Below are positions 45,143-54,148 of a stretch of 64,000 nt of DNA, piece after piece. Both the position numbers and the translations under genes were made by a program. The stretch lies in assembly GCA_905214855.1 (NCBI GenBank), contig CAJMNU010000001.1:1-64000 (forward strand), written 5' to 3'. Positions within the stretch are counted from its first letter, which is position 1; each line of letters begins with the position of its first letter. Under the pieces are notes generated by a model. The model was given only the letters and a program-made list of their open reading frames with translations, was not told the origin of the DNA and made no database searches. The stretch comes from an uncultured bacterium. Its GTDB lineage: Bacteria > Bacillota > Clostridia > Lachnospirales > Lachnospiraceae.

Positions 45143-45541
45143 TTATAAGGATTGTAGATTTAGCTCATGTTTTTTTTTGATCAGTTTGTATATGCTTTCA
45201 AGAGCTGCCCATTCATTTTCGTCTAATGATGCAAGAATGGATAAATACCGTTTTTTGAAGGTATCTTCTGGGTCTCTTAAAACAGAGCCGATAAAAAAAG
45301 CAATGTTTTCCTCTTTTGAGCGCTGTCTGCACATTTCTCCCTGTCCGTTGCGCAGCCATTCTATATTAATATCAAATTTATCACAAATATCCATGATCAG
45401 ACGTTCGCTTGGAATACAATTTTTATGAAGCATTTTAGAAACATATGCCTGAGTAATATTTAATGTATTGGCAAAATCTGTTTTAGAGATCTGTTTTGTC
45501 TTAATAATTTCATAAATACGTTCACCTATTGTTGTTGTCAT
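45143..45541 (-). CDS. XRE-family helix-turn-helix regulator
   Basis: DNA-binding protein of 132 residues. The N-terminal HTH (about 5-65) has TIGERIYEIIKTKQISKTDF, then ANTLNITQAYVSKMLHK and the INIEWLRNGQGEM end that is typical of phage-repressor-like XRE proteins. The C-terminal half is helical and charged (possible dimerisation). The ATG with GGTGGTG upstream is used; a reading 47 codons longer is hydrophobic nonsense. It converges with the small gene (their 3' ends lie 50 bases apart) and probably regulates locally. Confidence 0.87.
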   Translation of the reverse strand: MTTTIGERIYEIIKTKQISKTDFANTLNITQAYVSKMLHKNCIPSERLIMDICDKFDINIEWLRNGQGEMCRQRSKEENIAFFIGSVLRDPEDTFKKRYLSILASLDENEWAALESIYKLIKKKHELNLQSL

Positions 45542-45739
45542 TTGTTCACCACCCTTTCGTTGAAGACATAGTATCATAATATCCATAAAAAAGCAAGAAA
45601 AATTAACTAGGTTAATAAAAGATGTAAAAATATGGGAAAATAATTGAAAAATCAATAAAAAATGAATAGAATAAGAGATCAAATTGTTAATATCGAAATT
45701 TGAAAATCTTAGGATTTTGAAAAAATGGGGAGGCAGAAA

Positions 45740-46588
45740 ATGAATATTTTTGATTATTTATGCGAAAATGGATATTATAAAGATGAATATGGAAATGCTT
45801 ATTTTGCTTGTAACTATTCTTACTCTTTGTTGGAGCGGTTACCAGAAACGGTAGATTTGGGAGATGGTACATATTTTCTTGCAAAAGAGGATTTTGATAA
45901 ATATGCTATATATGAAATCAAAATTGCAAATTTAGAGGAACAGACTTTAAGATCTCTTACTTATACACGAAGACCCTATTATCGAATGAGGGGGCATTCG
46001 GTTACTGAGATACAGGCATTTGAGATTATCCGTCGAACAGACAACTTTTTTGAGTATATATTTGGTATGGGAGAGATTCCAAAAGATAAAACTTTTATCC
46101 CTTCCCTCAATTTTAACAATTGGCTTATCATGAAAAACCATTACCCAAAGGGATATGGATGGATTCATGTGGACGGAACAATTGGGTGTAATGCGATTAC
46201 TGGAAAATATCCAACAATAGAGGAGTTTTGTGAGGAGTGGTTTCTCAATTTACAGGCATTCCCATATCTGAATCTGATGATTGCAGTTACAGATTGGGAT
46301 GAAAATCCGTGGTCATTGGAGGAGAAGTTTGAGGATGCTGTTTTACTTGGGATTTATGTTCATGACAAATGTATTGAGATTTTAAATAGCCACGATACAC
46401 TGGTCAAATATCAGGAATATGATGAAAAATATGGACAGAATCCAGAAAGATTTGAATCAGAGTATTATGAGGAAAATAAGATAACTCAGGTAGATGAAAC
46501 CTATCTGAGAAGGTGCATTGAGGCATACGGATTAAATCCAGATGAGGAACTTAAAAAAGTGTCATCATATGTTTGGAGAGGGAAATGA
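45740..46588 (+). CDS. hypothetical protein, 282 residues
   Basis: I do not recognise this protein. It is rich in aromatic and acidic residues (for example MNIFDYLCENGYYKDEYGNA), has no signal peptide, membrane segment or clear motif, and looks like a soluble globular protein. Segments such as HVDGTIGCNAITGKYPTIEE and IAVTDWDENPW might help a search. GGGGAGG precedes the ATG. It stands alone behind the XRE gene (divergent) and before a degenerate repeat. It may be an orphan immunity-type or accessory protein; that is a guess. Confidence 0.65.
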   Translation: MNIFDYLCENGYYKDEYGNAYFACNYSYSLLERLPETVDLGDGTYFLAKEDFDKYAIYEIKIANLEEQTLRSLTYTRRPYYRMRGHSVTEIQAFEIIRRTDNFFEYIFGMGEIPKDKTFIPSLNFNNWLIMKNHYPKGYGWIHVDGTIGCNAITGKYPTIEEFCEEWFLNLQAFPYLNLMIAVTDWDENPWSLEEKFEDAVLLGIYVHDKCIEILNSHDTLVKYQEYDEKYGQNPERFESEYYEENKITQVDETYLRRCIEAYGLNPDEELKKVSSYVWRGK

Positions 46589-46602
46589 TCATAAGTTTAA
46601 TC

Positions 46603-46647
46603 TTATCTAATGTCTCGTCCCGTTTGCGTTAGCTGTGGAAGAATCAA
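46603..46647 (-). repeat. palindromic repeat, type A, degenerate copy 3
   Basis: TTATCTAATGT-TCGT, CCCGTTTGCGTTAGCTGTGG and ATCAA align with the 36.9 kb copy in the same order, but the palindrome is partly lost. The rest of the 600-base gap holds a promoter-like TTGACT-N17-TATTCT (46660-46688), a hairpin and no supported gene. Confidence 0.5.
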
Positions 46648-46961
46648 GAAAATAATGGCTTGACTTGTCAGAAAGAAGATGTTATTCTGAGGATATGGTA
46701 CAAAAGGCAGTAGATAGGTTGGATTTTTTTGATACGGAATTGTTTATCCCTTGTGTACCAGTAATTTAAAGGTATTTTTAATGAAGAAAAAGAGATGAAA
46801 AGATGTTGAAATTTTCTTGCAGATAAAGTGAAAATGATGCGATAGTACAAGTTTTTACAGTATTATTGCGCCCTTTGCAGGAAAATGATCCATCTGTGCC
46901 GTCTATTATATTGTGATAAGATATCCATTTGAAAGAATGGTGTTTTACCTTATAATATGTG

Positions 46962-46995
46962 AAGCTGCAAGAAGTGATTTTCTTGTAGCTTTTCT
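46962..46995 (+). terminator. terminator-like hairpin in the leader of the ABC-F gene
   Basis: AAGCTGCAAGAA pairs with TTCTTGTAGCTT (one G-U), loop GTGATT, followed by TTCTTTG. It lies ~200 bases before the ABC-F start and after a possible promoter, an arrangement that could be an antibiotic-responsive attenuator. Confidence 0.45.
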
Positions 46996-47188
46996 TTGTT
47001 TCTTCAAAGAAGTGCTGTTTGAGATTTCTCTGAGAGCAGAAAAAGAAATTGAAGCTTATAAAAACTGGTGCAGAAAAAGAAAAAAGATAAAAAATACAAA
47101 AGCAAATACAAAACATATAAATGATATGCTTAGGGTACAAGGATTGTGAGAACTTGACGTGATGGATGATTGAAAAGGAGAAAAAAAT

Positions 47189-48655
47189 ATGGCAATGATC
47201 AAGATTGAAAACCTTACATTTTCCTATCCTAGCAGTTATGATCCTATCTTTGAAGATGTGAATATTCAGATTGATACAGATTGGAAACTTGGTTTTGTGG
47301 GGAGAAACGGAAGAGGAAAAACTACATTGTTAAATCTTCTGCTCGGAAAATATGAATATAGAGGAAAGATAACAAGTTCTGTCCAATTTGATTATTTTCC
47401 ATATCCAATAGAAGACAAAACCCTGATCACAGAGGAGATTTTATGGAATGTTTGTCCGGATGCACAGGAGTGGCAGATGATACGGGAATTATCTTATCTG
47501 GATGTGGAATCAGAAGTATTGTGGAGACCATTTGATACCTTGTCTAATGGCGAACAGACAAAAGTACTTCTTGCTGCCCTGTTTTTAAATGAAGGACATT
47601 TCCTGCTGATTGATGAGCCGACAAATCATTTGGATAGGAAAGCAAGAGAGATCGTAGCTTCCTATTTGAAACGAAAAAAAGGTTTTATTTTAGTATCCCA
47701 TGATCGATATTTTTTGGATGAGTGTGTAGACCATATCTTATCTTTGAATCGCAGTGATATACAGGTACAGAGTGGGAATTTTTCCTCATGGATGCTAAAT
47801 TTTGAACGTCAGCAGGAGTTTGAACTTGCAAGGAATAAGCAATTAAAATATGAGATTGAACGCTTACAGCAAGGCATAAGAAGAACTTCAAATTGGTCAG
47901 ATCAGATTGAATCGTCAAAAATTGGAAACAAGGTAGCAGATAGAGGATTCGTTGGGCATAAATCGGCTAAGATGATGAAACGGGCTAAGGTGATCGAGGC
48001 AAGGCAGCAGAAAGCGATTCAGGAAAAGACAGGACTTTTGAAAAATCTGGAAACAGCAGAAGAATTACAGATCCGTTCTTTGCCTTATCACAAGGATGTT
48101 TTGGTGACTTGTCAGGAATTGCAGATTCAATATGATGAAAAAACAGTATGTCAGCCTCTTTCTTTTACGGTACAGAAAGGAGAGAGAGTGGCATTGGATG
48201 GAAAGAATGGAAGTGGGAAGAGCAGCCTGTTAAAACTGATAGTGGGAGAGCCAATAACACACAGAGGTACAATAAGAACAGGCTCAGGACTTGTTATTTC
48301 GTATGTTCCACAGGATACCTCTTTTTTAAAAGGAGATTTAACTGACTTTATAAAAGAATATCAATTGGATGAAACTTTATTTAAGGCAATGCTTCGAAAA
48401 TTGGATTTTGACCGTATACAGTTTGAAAAATGTATGGAGGAATTTTCGGAGGGACAGAAAAAGAAAGTGATGCTTGCAAAAAGCCTGTGTGAGAAAGCTC
48501 ATCTGTATGTGTGGGATGAACCACTCAATTTCATAGATATTTATTCCAGAATGCAGATTGAAAATTTGATCTGTGAGTTTTGTCCCACAATGATTTTTGT
48601 GGAACATGATCATATGTTTCGGGATAGGGCAGCAACACAGGTGATCTCATTGTAA
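47189..48655 (+). CDS. ABC-F ribosomal protection protein, Lsa/CplR-like
   Basis: Cytosolic ATPase of 488 residues that, by family, binds the ribosomal E site and displaces antibiotics of the peptidyl-transferase centre (lincosamides, pleuromutilins, streptogramin A). Two nucleotide-binding domains: Walker A GRNGRGKTT with signature LSNGEQTKV and Walker B LLIDEPTNHLD; then GKNGSGKSS, FSEGQKKKV and YVWDEPLNFID. The linker (about 200-290) is long and charged (ARD-type). No membrane domain. Recognised as closest to the Lsa/CplR type from memory, so the drug spectrum is inferred. AAAAGGAG precedes the ATG. A hairpin in the leader suggests attenuation control. Confidence 0.85.
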   Translation: MAMIKIENLTFSYPSSYDPIFEDVNIQIDTDWKLGFVGRNGRGKTTLLNLLLGKYEYRGKITSSVQFDYFPYPIEDKTLITEEILWNVCPDAQEWQMIRELSYLDVESEVLWRPFDTLSNGEQTKVLLAALFLNEGHFLLIDEPTNHLDRKAREIVASYLKRKKGFILVSHDRYFLDECVDHILSLNRSDIQVQSGNFSSWMLNFERQQEFELARNKQLKYEIERLQQGIRRTSNWSDQIESSKIGNKVADRGFVGHKSAKMMKRAKVIEARQQKAIQEKTGLLKNLETAEELQIRSLPYHKDVLVTCQELQIQYDEKTVCQPLSFTVQKGERVALDGKNGSGKSSLLKLIVGEPITHRGTIRTGSGLVISYVPQDTSFLKGDLTDFIKEYQLDETLFKAMLRKLDFDRIQFEKCMEEFSEGQKKKVMLAKSLCEKAHLYVWDEPLNFIDIYSRMQIENLICEFCPTMIFVEHDHMFRDRAATQVISL

Positions 48656-48716
48656 AGTCGACTACTTAGATAAATAGGGTAAGAAAACAGAATAGAGAAG
48701 GTATAAAGATGAAAAG

Positions 48717-48757
48717 AAGAGGGAGGGAAGACCTTGATGTGTTTCCCTTCCTCTTTT
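48717..48757. terminator. terminator between ABC-F and phosphoesterase genes
   Basis: AAGAGGGAGGGAA and TTCCCTTCCTCTT pair with one G-U over 13 bp, flanked by A-rich and T-rich sequence on both sides. Confidence 0.75.
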
Positions 48758-48818
48758 GAATGTTTTTATTTAAGTTTTCTCTTTTGATATCAGAGGCGTC
48801 TTGCAAGTATCAGTATGA

Positions 48819-49481
48819 TCAGGACGAGAGATTTGATTTTGCTGTCTTGGAAACCGTTGCAGCTGACATGCTTTTATGTTCTTGTGGATCAAATTCAATA
48901 ATATAAGATTGAAAGGCATTTACTACCATTGTAGATTCATTGAAAGGCGTGATACGCACAGCACGTCCTCCATAATTCAAGTGATTATGTCCATGAACAA
49001 AATAAGCAGGTTTATATTTTTCGATTAGATCAATAAAACACGCAAAACCGGTGTGGGGGAGATCCTCTCCATCATGGAACTGAAATGCTGGTGCATGAGT
49101 GACCAAGATATCGAAACCTTTGTTGCGGAGCAGAGGAAACCAAAGTTTTTGTATTCTTTTTTTCATTTCTTTTTCTGTATATTGGAAAGGACCAGGCTTA
49201 TAGCGCATACTTCCTCCCAAACCTAGAATGCGAACTCCTTTGTATTCGTAAATTTGACCATCAATACAAGTGCAGCCACTTGGAGGAGTTCTTTCATAGC
49301 GAACATCATGATTGCCATGAACATAGAGAAGGGGGGCTTTTCCCATGGTGACAAGAAAGGAGAGATAATGCGGGGATAGGTCTCCACAGGAGATGATAAG
49401 ATCAATATCTTTCAGTTTAGATGGTTCATAATAATCCCAGAGAGATTTTGATTCCTCATCTGCAATAACAAGAATCCGCAT
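48819..49481 (-). CDS. calcineurin-like metallophosphoesterase
   Basis: Predicted two-metal phosphoesterase of 220 residues. The metal ligands are in order: ILVIADEES (Asp), IISCGDLSPHY (Asp), YVHGNHDVRYE (Asn-His), VTHAPAFQFHDG (His) and YFVHGHNHLN (His). Substrate unknown; relatives include cyclic nucleotide and nucleotide phosphatases. The ATG with GGAGG is chosen; 13 upstream codons are discarded. It follows the BMP-like gene by one base, so the two form an operon, which hints at nucleotide or nucleoside metabolism. Confidence 0.85.
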   Translation of the reverse strand: MRILVIADEESKSLWDYYEPSKLKDIDLIISCGDLSPHYLSFLVTMGKAPLLYVHGNHDVRYERTPPSGCTCIDGQIYEYKGVRILGLGGSMRYKPGPFQYTEKEMKKRIQKLWFPLLRNKGFDILVTHAPAFQFHDGEDLPHTGFACFIDLIEKYKPAYFVHGHNHLNYGGRAVRITPFNESTMVVNAFQSYIIEFDPQEHKSMSAATVSKTAKSNLSS

Positions 49482-49482
49482 A

Positions 49483-51423
49483 TTATACCTCCGATTGATT
49501 TTTTTCTTTATAAATACCATGGATTTTTACAACCTGTTGTGCCTCATCATTCAAATCTTCAATGGCAGGTATGCTGCCGATCACATTTTCGGCAAGCCAG
49601 TCCATGGTGACGATCTGTTCTGGTGTCAGTACATCATCTTCTTTTGTAGTGATAGAGGTACTCTGTGATCGAAGAATACCTGCAAAAGGCTGAAATTCTC
49701 CGGAACGGATCGCATTTTTGAGTAGTTCGATCAAACGTCTGGTTCCTTCTGGTATCGTGTGGGAATAGATCAGGTCGATGACATCGGCAGACATTCCCCA
49801 CCAGTAGTTCAATGCCTGATCGCCATTGGATCGTTCTGTACTGTTCCAAGAACCTTCCATAACACTGCGTAAGATCCGTTCATAATATTTTCCCCAGTGC
49901 CATATTGGAGTTGCAAGATGTATATTGGAATCATCTTCTCTCTTGTAGAGTCCAAATTGTCTGGAGGTTTCTACAGGGGTAATCATATCCTGACCAGAAA
50001 TGAAGGTGATACCATTTTGCTCTAATGCATGATGACTGTCATGGTTTTTTAAGGTAGACCATTCCAGATAGATTTTTACGTTAGGATTGATCATTTGTGC
50101 ACCAAGTGCAAAAGCGTTGATATTTGCCATCATTCCATAAATAGGATAGTCTGCAATATATCCTATTTTATTAGATTGGGAAATGGAAGCAGCAGCAGCC
50201 CCGATCAGGAATTTTGCCTCGTACATACGCCCGTAATAGGTACGGATGGATTTGTATGAGGTGTTTACAGAACAGTTCAGGATCTTGACATCTGGATGAG
50301 TAACGGCTGCCTTCAGGCTTGCAGTGATCATTTTTGGTGTAGTTGTGAAGATCAGATTGCAGCCGGAAGCAATGGCAAGATCAATCGCTGACAGAATACT
50401 TTCTTCTGTATCCATCTCATCAAAATGAATGGTTGTGACCTGATTTTTAAATACTTCCTCCAAATGCATACGACCAAGTTCATGTCCATATGTCCAACTG
50501 GATGTCTCAGCTGTCTTCTCATGAATAAATGCAATCTTGTATTTTTTCTGTGAAGCGGAAGGAAGAATACGATTCCAAATATTGGAGGAAGGAGAACGCT
50601 CTGGTTCTGGCTGTTCTACCAATGCGATAGAATTTCCCTGTGAAGCGAGAACAAACTCTTCCCAGATTTTGGAAACTTCATCTGCCATCTGTCTGTCTGA
50701 GAGTTCAGATAAATGCTGCAGATCAAAGATGTTTAGATAAACTAAAAATGCATCTCCAGGGGTCAGGGAAAGATGGATTCCGCCTTTTTCACGGAAGATC
50801 TTGGAAAAACGGATATAAGCAGAACGCACATTCAAACGCAAATCTTCATCCCATGGAGTGTGTGGATTGGTGTGAAGCACATCAAGTAATTTTTGGAAAT
50901 TTCCCTCTTTGGAAAAATAGATGTCATTGAGTTTGGTGATTTGGTAAAACTCCATAAATTCATAGTAAAGTCTATTGTCCAAAGTGTCTGTTCTTTTTGG
51001 GATGATGCGGATCACATTGGCAGTGATACTGGGTGAATTGACATATTTTAATACACTGACTCTTTTATTGCCTTCCTGAACATAAAATTTATTCATATAC
51101 TCATAGGCTTTTATAGGATCACGGATTCCCTCTTTTTCCTGTGCGGATAGAAGAGACATCCATTTTCCGGCAAACTCAGATTTATCATCCAGAAGAGGCA
51201 TAAAATTACTTGCCATAGCAGTCTGCCGTCCAGATGTTTTTGTTCCCACAACAAGAGAAAGTGGGATTTCCAATGTGCCCAGATCGGTCTCCCCAGCAGT
51301 CTCGACAACAGAAAGGATGTCATCCAGAGCAGGAAGGTAAGGATATTTTCCGGAAGAAACAGCAAAACGATATTGCTTTTCAGCCAGCTTTTTTGCTTTA
51401 TTATACTCATCAAATACAAGCAT
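49483..51423 (-). CDS. BMP/PnrA-like ligand-binding protein with ParB-like N-terminal domain, apparently cytosolic
   Basis: A 646-residue protein. The C-terminal half (about 290-600) resembles the basic membrane protein/PnrA periplasmic-binding fold for nucleosides (KIAFIHEKTAETSSWTYGHE, SGCNLIFTTTPKMI, KIGYIADYPIYGMMANINA). The N-terminal part (about 15-280) includes a ParB/sulfiredoxin-like segment, DPIKAYEYMNKFYVQEGNKR followed by VSVLKYV. There is no signal peptide or lipobox, so it is not an ordinary transport lipoprotein and no permease genes follow. An intracellular nucleoside sensor is a reasonable inference. AAAGGAGG precedes the ATG. It shares an operon with the phosphoesterase. Confidence 0.75.
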   Translation of the reverse strand: MLVFDEYNKAKKLAEKQYRFAVSSGKYPYLPALDDILSVVETAGETDLGTLEIPLSLVVGTKTSGRQTAMASNFMPLLDDKSEFAGKWMSLLSAQEKEGIRDPIKAYEYMNKFYVQEGNKRVSVLKYVNSPSITANVIRIIPKRTDTLDNRLYYEFMEFYQITKLNDIYFSKEGNFQKLLDVLHTNPHTPWDEDLRLNVRSAYIRFSKIFREKGGIHLSLTPGDAFLVYLNIFDLQHLSELSDRQMADEVSKIWEEFVLASQGNSIALVEQPEPERSPSSNIWNRILPSASQKKYKIAFIHEKTAETSSWTYGHELGRMHLEEVFKNQVTTIHFDEMDTEESILSAIDLAIASGCNLIFTTTPKMITASLKAAVTHPDVKILNCSVNTSYKSIRTYYGRMYEAKFLIGAAAASISQSNKIGYIADYPIYGMMANINAFALGAQMINPNVKIYLEWSTLKNHDSHHALEQNGITFISGQDMITPVETSRQFGLYKREDDSNIHLATPIWHWGKYYERILRSVMEGSWNSTERSNGDQALNYWWGMSADVIDLIYSHTIPEGTRRLIELLKNAIRSGEFQPFAGILRSQSTSITTKEDDVLTPEQIVTMDWLAENVIGSIPAIEDLNDEAQQVVKIHGIYKEKNQSEV

Positions 51424-51612
51424 TGAGAATACCTCCTTTTTGCTTTGCAAAATGATTGGTAGTTTTTTGTATCATCTCTATTATTATAAAGAAAAGATAG
51501 ACATGTTACAAGAGATACTTAGAAAACAATATATCAAATATATTCCAATCTTGTTTTCACAGTGTCACGATGAAAAATCTTATGGAAAAATAGAAAAAAA
51601 TCAAATTACAGC

Positions 51613-51641
51613 TTGACAAAAATATTAAAATATAGTAGACT
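51613..51641 (+). promoter_or_regulatory. promoter of the tRNA-Phe/tRNA-Gly unit
   Basis: TTGACA and TAGACT with 17 bp spacing, 20 bp before tRNA-Phe. The -35 is perfect and the -10 is a fair match. Confidence 0.65.
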
Positions 51642-51661
51642 ATCGAAGTCGATATGTGGAG

Positions 51662-51734
<73 letters not shown>

Positions 51735-51738
51735 CTGC

Positions 51739-51809
51739 GCAGGTGTAGTTCAATGGTAGAACACTAGCCTTCCAAGCTAGATACGTGGGTTCGATTCCCA
51801 TCACCTGCT
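51739..51809 (+). tRNA. tRNA-Gly (anticodon UCC)
   Basis: Acceptor GCAGGTG/CACCTGC, D arm GTTC..GAAC, anticodon loop CTTCCAA with TCC at 51771-51773, T loop TTCGATT, discriminator T. CCA not encoded; a T7 run follows directly and may end transcription. Confidence 0.95.
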
Positions 51810-51859
51810 TTTTTTGACCCCTTTTATTTTTGGAAATGTCATAAAACAGAATTTATAAA

Positions 51860-51919
51860 ATGTCAGAAACAGAATGTTGCTATAAACAATAGCCAGTATA
51901 TGTTTCTGGCATTTTTTTT
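51860..51919 (+). terminator. terminator downstream of the tRNA pair
   Basis: ATGTCAGAAACA and TGTTTCTGGCAT pair over 12 bp with one G-U; the loop contains a GCTAT/ATAGC hairpin; T8 follows. Confidence 0.85.
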
Positions 51920-52063
51920 GTTGAAGTAAATTATTTTGGCTGGAAAAAACTTGTTTTTTTCGCTATACTGGTTCTATGGAGTGTATGATATGATTTTTGA
52001 AGATGCATATAATTTTAAACATATTTGATTGGTATGATATTTGATTTTGGGAAAGGGGGAAAG

Positions 52064-52100
52064 GTACTTCTCTTACCACCTAAAAGTAGTGGGAGTGTAC
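52064..52100 (-). repeat. palindromic repeat, type B, copy 3
   Basis: On the minus strand it reads GTACACTCCCACTACTTTTA then GGTGGTAAGAG, close to the copy at 40.6 kb. It ends 13 bases before the HD-RyR start codon. Confidence 0.6.
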
Positions 52101-52113
52101 CTATATCAATATT

Positions 52114-54021
52114 ATGAAAACAGGATATCCTACATTTGTGAAATATGCTTCTGGAGGAGAACCAGCAAGAGATCATGCAGGAAGTCAATTGGAAAAGTTA
52201 TGTCTGGATTTTATCAGGGAAGATTGTCAGGAATTAAACTATTCTGCATCACAGGAACTGGCAAAAGGAAATATTCCGTTTTGTTATGAACAGGATACAA
52301 ACCGCTTGTGCTTAGAACGTGCGATCCATCGTTTTATGCAGTCAGGAACAAAAGAGGATGCATTTGATATTTACTATTGTTATTGTGAAATCTTTGCTCC
52401 GTTTGGAAGAGGTTATGAGGCGACCAGAATCCTTTTGGAGACGTTATCAGAGCATGAGGGAAACAGCAGCTCTCTCTTGATGTCACATCGTGATCATTAT
52501 TCTCACTCAGTATATGTATTCCTTCTTGGGATTGCTATTTATAAAGGAAATCAGGAAATCCGTGAGGCATACAACAGACATTTCGGTTTTCAGGAAGACT
52601 GTGCTAAGGCATGCTGCCGCTTTTTGAAAGATTGGGGTCTGACCGCTTTGTTCCATGATATCGGTTATCCCTTTGAGATCGCTCACCAACAGGTGAAAAC
52701 ATTTGCTTATCATCTGGCTGGAAAAGAAATCGGAAAAAAAGACACACCAGGAGAGTGTCCACCACCATTTGTTTCTTATGGAAATATGGATCTGTTCACA
52801 AAAGTAATTGAAGCGAACAGATATCTGGATCTGAATGATATTTTTGCCAGAGAATTGGAAAAACGTTTTGGAAGAAAACTCAACATTTCTTATGGTCAAT
52901 TTTATGAAATACTGGAAAAAAGAGCAAGCCATTCTGTGTTATATATGGATCATGCTTTTTTCAGCGCTCTTTTGATATTGAAACGTCTATTGTCTGTCAA
53001 AGATGAAAATGGTCAGTATCCACAATTTGATTTTGCTTCAAAAGAACCAGTGAAAGAATTAGATTCTATTATTGCAATTTTACTGCACAATAGTTTATTC
53101 CGCTTTGAATTTGGAGTGATTGGTGCATATAAGACAGGAGATCTTTCTAAGCGTATGTCTTTAAAAGATGAGCAGCCACTGAGTTATCTTTTGATGCTCT
53201 GTGATGAGTTGCAATGCTGGGATAGAACAGCTTATGGACAGAATACAAGACAGCAGATTAGTCCATTTGGATTTGATCTTGAGAACGTGGACGGAGAGAT
53301 TCGGGCAGTATATTTTTATGATGAACAATATAAAGAGAAGGCAGAAAAATCTGGTACATATCTCAAGATGAATCCTAATGCAGCAGGAAAAACAAAGTTT
53401 GTGGAAGATATCGCAGAGTTTGTTTGTCTGGAAGATGTTGGTGGTCTGCATGTGGACACGAAATTTGTAAAGAAAGAAAAGGTTCTCAAACAGTATGTAT
53501 CAGAAAGTAACTATCTCAATCTATATGATTTTGCATTGTCATTAAATGGTCGTTATATTGGAAAAATTGATTTTAAGAGTATTGATGAGTTAGAAGGTGA
53601 AAAACTGGAAGAAGTACAGAGATTGTTGGAAAAGGAATTTGAAAAATTGACCTTGGAGTACAAGCTCTCAAATCTGGCTCAGGCAAAGGAATTTGCATCT
53701 CATCTTGATAAGATTGGATGTTTTTACAGCAGTAGGGCAATGGATTATGAAGTGATTGAAGATTTTACAGAGGAAGAAAAGCAACAGATCGCAATTTTGG
53801 AACATGAGAGATGGATGAATGAAAAGATCAGTATGGGATGGGTTTATGGCAAGGACTATACCAACAAAGAGGAAAGAGAATTAAAGAGGATCAACAGAGA
53901 TATTGTTCCATTTGAAGAGCTGGATTATGAGGCAGTGAGAAAAGATTTTGAGCCGATGAGACTTTTGATCAAACTGCTGAATCTGTATGATGGGCTTCGT
54001 ATATATCGTCTTGGCAAATAA
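52114..54021 (+). CDS. HD-domain protein with C-terminal RyR-like domain
   Basis: A 635-residue soluble protein. The N-terminal two thirds contain HD-phosphohydrolase-like elements: HRDHYSHSVYVFLLG, ALFHDIGYPFEIAHQQ (the HD pair), AILLHNSLFRFEF and LMLCDELQCWDR (late Asp). The last ~85 residues (EHERWMNEKISMGWVYGKDY, then DIVPFEELDYEAVRKDFEPM) match the RyR repeat seen in ryanodine receptors and in some bacterial proteins predicted to sense nucleotides or other ligands. The function is unknown; a ligand-controlled nucleotide hydrolase is an inference. The Shine-Dalgarno is poor, and the upstream region is occupied by a type B repeat. It lies downstream of two tRNA genes and before a SUFU-type gene. 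Confidence 0.7.
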   Translation: MKTGYPTFVKYASGGEPARDHAGSQLEKLCLDFIREDCQELNYSASQELAKGNIPFCYEQDTNRLCLERAIHRFMQSGTKEDAFDIYYCYCEIFAPFGRGYEATRILLETLSEHEGNSSSLLMSHRDHYSHSVYVFLLGIAIYKGNQEIREAYNRHFGFQEDCAKACCRFLKDWGLTALFHDIGYPFEIAHQQVKTFAYHLAGKEIGKKDTPGECPPPFVSYGNMDLFTKVIEANRYLDLNDIFARELEKRFGRKLNISYGQFYEILEKRASHSVLYMDHAFFSALLILKRLLSVKDENGQYPQFDFASKEPVKELDSIIAILLHNSLFRFEFGVIGAYKTGDLSKRMSLKDEQPLSYLLMLCDELQCWDRTAYGQNTRQQISPFGFDLENVDGEIRAVYFYDEQYKEKAEKSGTYLKMNPNAAGKTKFVEDIAEFVCLEDVGGLHVDTKFVKKEKVLKQYVSESNYLNLYDFALSLNGRYIGKIDFKSIDELEGEKLEEVQRLLEKEFEKLTLEYKLSNLAQAKEFASHLDKIGCFYSSRAMDYEVIEDFTEEEKQQIAILEHERWMNEKISMGWVYGKDYTNKEERELKRINRDIVPFEELDYEAVRKDFEPMRLLIKLLNLYDGLRIYRLGK

Positions 54022-54148
54022 AATGATACTAGGGTCAAAAGGTCAATAAACATTTTGACCTTAACATCACAAAATTGTTGCAGCATACAATGGGGATTGT
54101 CATTTGCAAAAGAATGTATTAGGTATATCAGGAAGGGGGGAAGATACA

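Noticed and set aside
46913-47149. Open frame of 78 codons upstream of the ABC-F gene.
   Set aside because: No ribosome-binding site, it contains the terminator-like hairpin, and its composition is not protein-like; I treat the area as leader sequence.
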